Of a DNA stretch of 64,000 bases, positions 58,220-64,000 are shown piece by piece. The position numbers and the translations under genes were made by a program. Source of the DNA: Euonymus europaeus. Lineage: Eukaryota; Streptophyta; Magnoliopsida; Celastrales; Celastraceae. Location of the stretch: assembly GCA_963580455.1 (NCBI GenBank), contig OY756969.1, positions 9,687,501 to 9,751,500 on the forward strand, given 5' to 3'. The stretch's first letter is position 1, and every line of letters begins with the position of its first letter. The notes below the pieces were generated by a model, which worked only from the letters and a program-made list of their open reading frames with translations, did not search any database and was not told the origin of the DNA.

Positions 58220-60544
58220 TGTGAAACCCTGACTCAAATTTGGGTGAAATTTTTGTGTGTTATTCCAGAAATTCAGAACTGGAGTAGGCGCACCTTCTGG
58301 GCGCCTAGGCCAGTAGGTGGCAAACCAGAAGGGAGAGGAAAGGAGAAACTGGACCGGGCGCACCTCAGGGCGCCTAGTCTAGTGAGTGTCAGGCGAGGGG
58401 AGAAGAAGAAGAGGAACCGGACTGGGCGCAGCGCCTAGTCCAGTGGAAAGAGAGGAATGGAGTGGGCGCTGAGGGCGCCTAGGCGCACCTTGTCTGAGCG
58501 TGGAAATCCTGCACGCCCAGGAATGCGCCCAATCCAGTGGAATAGACAGAGTGGAGGAGGCGCAGGGGCGCCTAGGAGCACCGGCGTGAAGATCAGCACG
58601 CCCAGGATGGCGCTCAGTCCAGGGAGCTGGAGAGCAGATCAGGCGCTAGGGGGCCTGGGCGTGAAAGCGCTGCACGCCTAGGTGCTCAGAGCAGCGCGTT
58701 GGGGAAGATTTTAGGCCAGGGCGCCTAGGCGCTCAGGGTAGCGCCTAGGCGCAACCCGTGTTTCATATGTTGAAACACGAGGTTGTTTCTTCATTTCTTC
58801 TGCGTTCCGACTTTTAGAGAGAGAGAGAGAGATGATTCTAGAGAGAGAAGTGAATTAGAGGTGATTCTTGGAAGATTGAAGCTTGGTTTTGGAGATTTAG
58901 AGAGGATTCAAGGAAGATTCAAGAGTTTTGGTAAGTTTTCTCACTTTTGGTAAAAGTTAGGTTTTTGTAGATCTTGTTAGATCCTTTTGGAATTGGGTTC
59001 TATGCTTTAGATATATTGATTATAGGTTGATTTTAGATGTTTATGTAGATTGGTTTAATATTTAGAGTGGATTTGAGCTTGGGTTGAGATTGGAGATTTT
59101 TGGAGGAAACCCTAGAGGGAGAAAGTAAGTTTTGTAAATTTAGTGATTTAAATTGATGTTATTACGCGTTATAGGTTGTAAATTGATGTGTGAATGGGTT
59201 CGGTTTCGCCACATTGTTAGGTTGGGCAAACCGGGAACCCTAGGAATGTAATTGTGATTTTGTGGTGAATTGCTCGACACGAGGTAGGGGATTTCCAACC
59301 TTTCTTTCTATCGTTCGTTCTCATTACTTAAAGAGCGTTTCGATTTCTCATTGTTCGTTTAATTTTTGTTTCCGCCTTAATTGCTTCTAAGGGGAAACGA
59401 ACCCTAATTAATTCTTAATGTTGCATGACCCCTTTGTGAGTGTCCCATCACCAATGGGCACGGTGTGATTTTCCGTTCATGCATCATAGTAGTTATGTAT
59501 ATATATATGTAGGATGTTCATATGTATATACTTTTCGGCATGTCATGGCATAAATGCATTAGAGTTGCATTGGGGACTGGGTATGGACTCGAGACTCCTT
59601 AGGATTCTTGAAAGCTACTTGGAGGGATGACGAGGTGATGAGAGTTAACACCAAGTCATGTGATCTCCAAGTAGGATAACGCACTAGAGGTATGGTTAAT
59701 GAGGGACCTTGTCTGGAATGGTGCGGGCGTGATAGGTTCACGCAACCGGGTAATCCAAGTGCGTTTGATGTTGGGGAGTTTGCTCCTGTTCATTATGCAT
59801 GGATAGCGTCCATGATTTTGATGAGTTGATGTGGTGAGCTTGCTCACGTTCGATATTACATGGAACGAGCCATGGTATCGATGAGGTTCGCTCATTGAGG
59901 GGATTGCCCGGATTGATGTTATATGTGATTGTTGAGTATACGTGCATGTAGTAGGTTTCATATTGTTGCATAACCTATTATTTGGATTCGGCCTTTAAAC
60001 GTTTTATACTCTTAACCCTACTCAGCTTCTTGCTCACTCTCTACTTCGATTCCATCCCACAGGAGATACTGGTACAGGTACCGGTGGAGCGGATCAGTGA
60101 GGTGGGATGTGACATGGATGGCCCTGGGTAGGATGTGGGTGCTAGAGATATACTCTAGCACATATTGATTTTGATGTATGAATGTTTTTCATAATATTGT
60201 ATAACCGATTGGCACCAGAGGGTGTGTGCATGATGTATGCTGAGTATTGATGTTGGTTATATGATATTATGAATTCGATGTTATGATTAATACTATCAGT
60301 TTGTGCATGCTGATAGTGAATGGCTTGAGGCCCTAGGATCAGGATTGCATGTGTTTGAGGCCTGAGGCCTAGCTAGGTTGCTAGTGTGATGGAATAAATT
60401 TATGCTGCGTGTTTCTGATGCAGATGGGGACTCTCCGATATACGGGGAGATGCTGCCGGAGTTTCCGATCCGCCGGATGATCGCACTAGTGGCCTAGGAC
60501 GGCGCCGGAGGGCGCCAGTGGTGCCCCCGGATCAGGGCGTCATA
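58220..60544 (+). mobile_element. solo LTR, Tekay/Del-like, inserted in gypsy B integrase
   Basis: A 2325-bp segment starts TGTGAAACCCTGAC and ends GGGCGTCATA (CACA expected). Flanks are GATAT (58215-58219) and AATAT (60545-60549), a one-mismatch 5-bp duplication. Removal restores the integrase reading from MDI to IGP. It shares its start, pyrimidine module (60017-60070) and ATATACGGGGAGATGCTGCC (about 60437-60456) with the minus-strand LTR 25278-27112, so the two are one family in opposite orientations. Confidence 0.88.
58285..58755. repeat. GCGCCTAGGCGC palindrome cluster in the LTR
   Basis: At least seven GCGCCTAG occurrences (about 58298, 58369, 58431, 58472, 58567, 58718, 58741) and related GGCGCAC/GCGCTC words in a locally GC-rich 470-bp block. 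GCGCCTAGGCGC is a perfect palindrome. A downstream landmark is GACTTTTAGAGAGAGAG near 58809. Confidence 0.85.
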
Positions 60545-60741
60545 AATATCATTGGACCAAACCACCCAATGTCAAGTAAGCAACAATCTAATAATCTGGT
60601 AGCTACTTATTTCTTCACCAAATGGGTGGACGCATTGTCTTTCAAGAAAATAACTCAGGTCGAGGTGAAAAGGTTTATCAAAAAGTATATCCTCTTTAGA
60701 TTTGGTTTCCTAGAATCAATCCCTGTTCATTAAACAGTAGT
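60545..60741 (+). pseudogene. gypsy B integrase core fragment
   Basis: Translation gives IGPNHPMSSKQQSNNLVA, TYFFTKWVDALSFKKITQVE, then FIKKYILFRFGFLESI. This is the integrase core after the first catalytic Asp (compare the family's YFTKWVEA and F-I-K-x-x-I-x-x-R-F-G). It stops just before the second Asp block, where the Tat/Ogre-like LTR begins. Confidence 0.88.
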
Positions 60742-62596
60742 TGAAGCAACTAGCTCAAAAAATGAAGTCGCCACCAATTGATTTTAAGGAGCAATTGGAC
60801 ACCTAATTTGTTCTACGAAGAAGAAGAGGAAAATGAGGTCTATTGAGCATGAGAAAGGTGTTAGGCACTCCACAACTCCCGAAAAATGGTTGCCTTAAAA
60901 ATGATCTCTTACTTGGTTCACACTTGTTTTTAAAAATTGATTTGTATGTCCCAATTGTGTTAACGAGCTTCTATATATGAGAGAAGTTCTTATTTCAATT
61001 TACTGGACTTAGCCCATTAATATTGTGGCAATTTGACTTTTTTGTAAAAAGATTTGGATGAAAAATCTCACTTAGAGTGAGTTTTGATATTTTGAAAGGT
61101 GCGCATGATCATTGGGGCCATTCCTGGCTTGATCAAAAATGTTTTGAGAATTAATGAAAAATCACACTTGGAATAGGTATTGATGATTTTTTTAAATGCA
61201 CGGGATCATTGGGGCCATTTCCGGCTTGACCAAAAATATTAAAGGATGGATGAAAAATCTCACTTGGAGTGGGTTTTGATAGTTTTGAAAAGATGTGAAT
61301 TTTTTTTGAGAACTTGGTTGATGCACCAAAGTTGTCTCTACAAACAAAAATATTTCCAATTCAGCCATATTAGTCTTGGTGTGATTATTTAAGGTGAGAT
61401 GATTTTAATTAACAATTACTATCGCGTTGCATACTAAATATTTATCTTCTACAAACCCTAAATGTTTATATATTTCTAACATCCTAAAATAATTTATGTA
61501 TGCGTTTATATTACTCTTCATCCACTATGTACAAATATTTGCAATATCCTTTGGCCCAAACACTCACTAATATCGAAACCCAAACGTTTAACCCAAAAGC
61601 CTAATACACAATTTGTAACTCAACTCAATATCCTAAAGTCCCAAATATTTAAAAGCCCAAAAATTGTACACAAAAATCAAATTATGGCCCAATAATCAAA
61701 ATTTAAAGCTAAAGCCCAATCCTTTGCCATGACATTCAGTCCATCAACATAATACCCAACCCACATAAACTTGGCCCATTATGAAAACTAGTCTAGCCCA
61801 TATAAAACTCAAACCAATCAGCCTGTATGACTAAAGCCTAGTCCAACTCATTATTCATGTATACTTGGCCCATTTTTTTTACAACTCAATTCCTATGCTT
61901 AACAATCCAAACTCATACAGCAACTTCTTCCTCCTCTTCTAGGGGTGTACTGCCGCAGCTCCTCTCCTCAATAATCAGATTTTCAGCCAACTCTAACACG
62001 TGTCATCAACAAAACCAGACCAGCAAAACATATGTGTACATAGAAAATTATACAAAGAAAACAATCTAACATAGAATAGTGCCATCTGGACGGCAAGCTT
62101 CAAAAAACTTGCTGTCCGGCTTCACGACTTGGCCGTCCGGATAGGAACTGATACACGTCTGACACTTGACAGTAAACTCTATTTTTCAGCTCCTTAATGT
62201 TTATTTCTTTCCAAAATAATCTTGATTGACCTAGAGCTTACAAAAAGCGTTCAAACAAGTCATAAATAATTGAAACAAACTAGCAGCAAGTGTCAAAACC
62301 ATTTTTACGTTGATATAAGTAAATTCGGCACATTAAAACCCAAAAGCTTAAGAGATATCATTTTCACATCTTTTAACCATTATACTTAAAACTTGGATTT
62401 TAAATCTCTAAGCTATCAAACCAACTTGAATCACTACAAAACACTTAAAATGACTATGTCAAAGTGTTAAATTGTGCATTGGCTCATTAACATGAATTTC
62501 GGCAACTCAAACCTAGAATATGACTTTTAAGCATTAAAACTCAAGTTTTCTTCTTTCAGTCTCTACAACGATATGCAAAATATCATCCCAATCACA
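60742..62596 (-). repeat. 3' LTR of the second Tat/Ogre-like element
   Basis: About 1.86 kb, with plus-strand edges TGAAGCAACTAGC and CCCAATCACA. The inner edge is placed by the adjacent purine tract; the outer edge by where the integrase homology stops. Confidence 0.6.
61050..61295. repeat. ~96-bp tandem repeat, 2.5 units, with inverted repeats
   Basis: GATGAAAAATCTCACTT(A/G)GA-type unit starts lie at about 61056, 61151 and 61248. Each full unit also carries GATCATTGGGGCCATT(C/T)C followed by (T/C)GGCTTGA(T/C)C. Hairpin potential: CTCACTT/AGTGAG and GATCA...GGCCA/TGGC...TTGATC. Confidence 0.8.
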
Positions 62597-62612
62597 ACCC
62601 CCCAACTATCTT
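62597..62612 (-). other. polypurine tract of the second Tat/Ogre-like element
   Basis: On the minus strand AAAGATAGTTGGGGGGT directly precedes the LTR, as expected for the plus-strand primer, and it follows the GCTCGAGGACTAGCAA phrase often seen upstream of this tract in plant gypsy elements. Confidence 0.7.
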
Positions 62613-64000
62613 TTTGCTAGTCCTCGAGCAAAATAGCGAAAATAAATTGGGATATATTTCGGGAGGAAAATTTTACTTTCAAACAAATTTATTAGGAACA
62701 TGTGTGTGAGTGTAAACATGCATTGTTAGGTTCTTCCCTAAATGGTTAACCCTCAGAATGAACACGTTACAAAGATGCAAGAAACACAAATCTCAACCAA
62801 ATCATGATTTTAACTTAAAAGGTTGCTTCATCCCGAAATTGAACCATTCTCATGTGTGTGTGCGTGACCACTTGGAACATCGATGCCATCAATTCAAATT
62901 AGAAAATACAAAAATGATTCATCAAATGAATCTCAAACATGAAGTGCAAGCCACCAGATGCTCACTTTTCAAAACTTCTCTCCACTAATGTAGCCCATCA
63001 CACAACCAATGATCCAATAGGACTTTACAAACATGTAACGTAGGTTAAGGTTATGGGTATGTCAAAATGAAATTTTTAAGCTTAAAGCACAACTCAAATA
63101 GACATGTCAATGTAAAAATGGTCATACATATGCATGCATGCACATATACCCCAAAGTGGTCCCAACTCACCTTTTTCCACACTCACTTTGCTTTTTCTTT
63201 CTATTTGTTTTCTTCTTCTTTTTCTTGTATATATGTGCCTAATTGGCTTTATTGGTGGCATACAACCTTTTTACTCTATACATATATCCCAAACTTGGAT
63301 ATTTTCATTTAATGAACTAGGTTGTTGCCTTCTTTGTTATTTTTTCTTCTTCTTTTTCCCTTTACAAAGCAGGCAACACCTTAAAAAATGCACCATCACC
63401 AAGAACTTATAACTCACATATCTACACATCACTCAACCCATATTCATGATGATATGCACAAGCATCCCACAAAAACATGTATATTCAATTGTAAGGGTGA
63501 TGCATGGAGAAAATTTTGTTCTAACTAGGTACATGTGTTGGTGCTTAAAGAAAAATGTTAACATTTGGCTAGGAGGGGACAACTAGGGATACATTTAAGT
63601 ATGGTAGGCTAGAAATTAAGCTCAAACGACCAAAGAAGGCCTATGTCAGCTCATCAGTCAAAGTGTGGACTAAGATTTTACCTCAAGAGTTTATCAAGTG
63701 AGTTCTAGTGCTTGTGAGATTCAAAAGACTAACACTAAGTATAACATCTCTAAATATCCAACACTTCAAAACCTCATGGTCATGTGCTCAAAGAGAAATA
63801 GTTCAAACTTCAAAACAAGACAAACTAAAAAGTCAAGCACAATCCAAGGAATTTTACATGATTCTGACAACAAGTTATAGTTCATATTTTTCATCATAGG
63901 TAATCAAGGAATCACAATAACATAAAGCTTTTCACAACACATAGTTCAAAATATTTTTTTTCTTTTTTTTAATTTTTTTTCAAAACTAAACCTAACATAA
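62613..64000 (-). other. 3' internal, apparently non-coding region of the Tat/Ogre-like element
   Basis: No minus-strand domain was recognised. Small frames near 62758-62988, 63067-63412 and 63698-63899 are plus-strand and lack family motifs. A T-rich run ends the window (63950-63985). Confidence 0.45.

Larger units (their letters stand above)
49890..60741 (+). mobile_element. Ty3/gypsy remnant B (Tat-like) with three nested insertions
   Basis: Host parts are the LTR 3' portion (to 50346), primer site (50350), gag (50374 to about 52570 plus 54974-55000), integrase zinc finger (57704-58219) and integrase core (60545-60736). The insertions are hAT 52579-54973 and LTRs 55001-57703 and 58220-60544. 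Protease, reverse transcriptase and RNase H are absent; the gap falls exactly at the LTR 55001-57703. The 3' end is replaced by the Tat/Ogre-like LTR at 60742. Confidence 0.8.
60742..64000 (-). mobile_element. Tat/Ogre-like element, 3' LTR and 3' internal part, runs off the window
   Basis: The edge sequence resembles the 27522 element (AGTCGCCACCAATTGA, GCAATTGGACAC, GGTGTTAGGCACTCCACAAC), so it is a related family. On the minus strand the internal region ends CCTCGAGGAC-TAGCAAAAAG, then a GTTGGGGGG purine tract, then the LTR. The remainder (62610-64000) is internal DNA with no recognisable protein. It cut gypsy remnant B integrase. Confidence 0.75.

Noticed and set aside
58118..58681. Overlapping Arg/Gly-rich frames, possible novel basic protein
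   Set aside because: The first part is an out-of-frame reading of gypsy integrase and the rest is the GCGCCTAGGC palindrome cluster of a solo LTR.

Overview
The window reads as gene-poor, repeat-dense nuclear DNA of a flowering plant, probably a eudicot. Evidence: plant-type Ty1/copia, chromodomain Ty3/gypsy, Tat/Ogre-like and Tekay/Del-like LTR sequences, CACTA, hAT and Mutator-like transposons, a FAR1/FHY3-type transposase-derived gene, a transposon-type ULP1 protease gene, GT-AG introns and long AT microsatellites. I see no intact host gene, rRNA, functional tRNA, operon or CRISPR array. Nearly all protein-coding signal is broken transposon sequence.

Layout. 1-1918: minus-strand copia remnant (LTR, gag, protease) with a tRNA-like SINE candidate. 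2.0-4.7 kb: low-information DNA with a 30-bp tandem repeat, a GGGCC-rich patch and CACTA-like subterminal repeats. 4708-14122: candidate CACTA element interrupted by a solo LTR (5035-7134) and a complete but dead chromodomain gypsy element (7846-13318, target duplication TAAGA). 14.1-20.55 kb: gypsy remnant A cut by two solo LTRs (15694-17817; 18479-18924) and followed by a hAT fragment. About 20.6-47.1 kb: a FAR1-like transposase pseudogene (+) and a ULP1-like pseudogene (-), possibly two genes of one Mutator-like element. It is interrupted by a small Mutator-like element (21506-23056), a solo LTR (25278-27112) and a 14.5-kb minus-strand Tat/Ogre-like element (27522-42019, target duplication CACAC) that itself carries a CACTA element (about 32761-37539). 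47.1-49.9 kb: AT-rich DNA with a degenerate ~200-bp tandem array. About 49.9-60.74 kb: gypsy remnant B (LTR end, PBS, gag, integrase; no reverse transcriptase), split by a hAT element (52579-54973, target duplication GTCCCAAA) and two solo LTRs (55001-57703; 58220-60544). 60742-64000: the 3' LTR, polypurine tract and start of another minus-strand Tat/Ogre-like element running off the window.

The logic of the window is nesting: at least four old hosts, each cut by younger insertions, most with readable target-site duplications, so relative ages can be ordered. The least expected structures are a family of dispersed hairpins whose arms co-vary inside the Tat/Ogre-like LTRs, unrelated palindrome clusters at the same place in related Tekay-like LTRs, and a solo LTR that lacks matching target duplications exactly where the host gypsy element has lost protease, reverse transcriptase and RNase H.

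All homology calls come from reading motifs by eye. No database search, alignment or folding was run.
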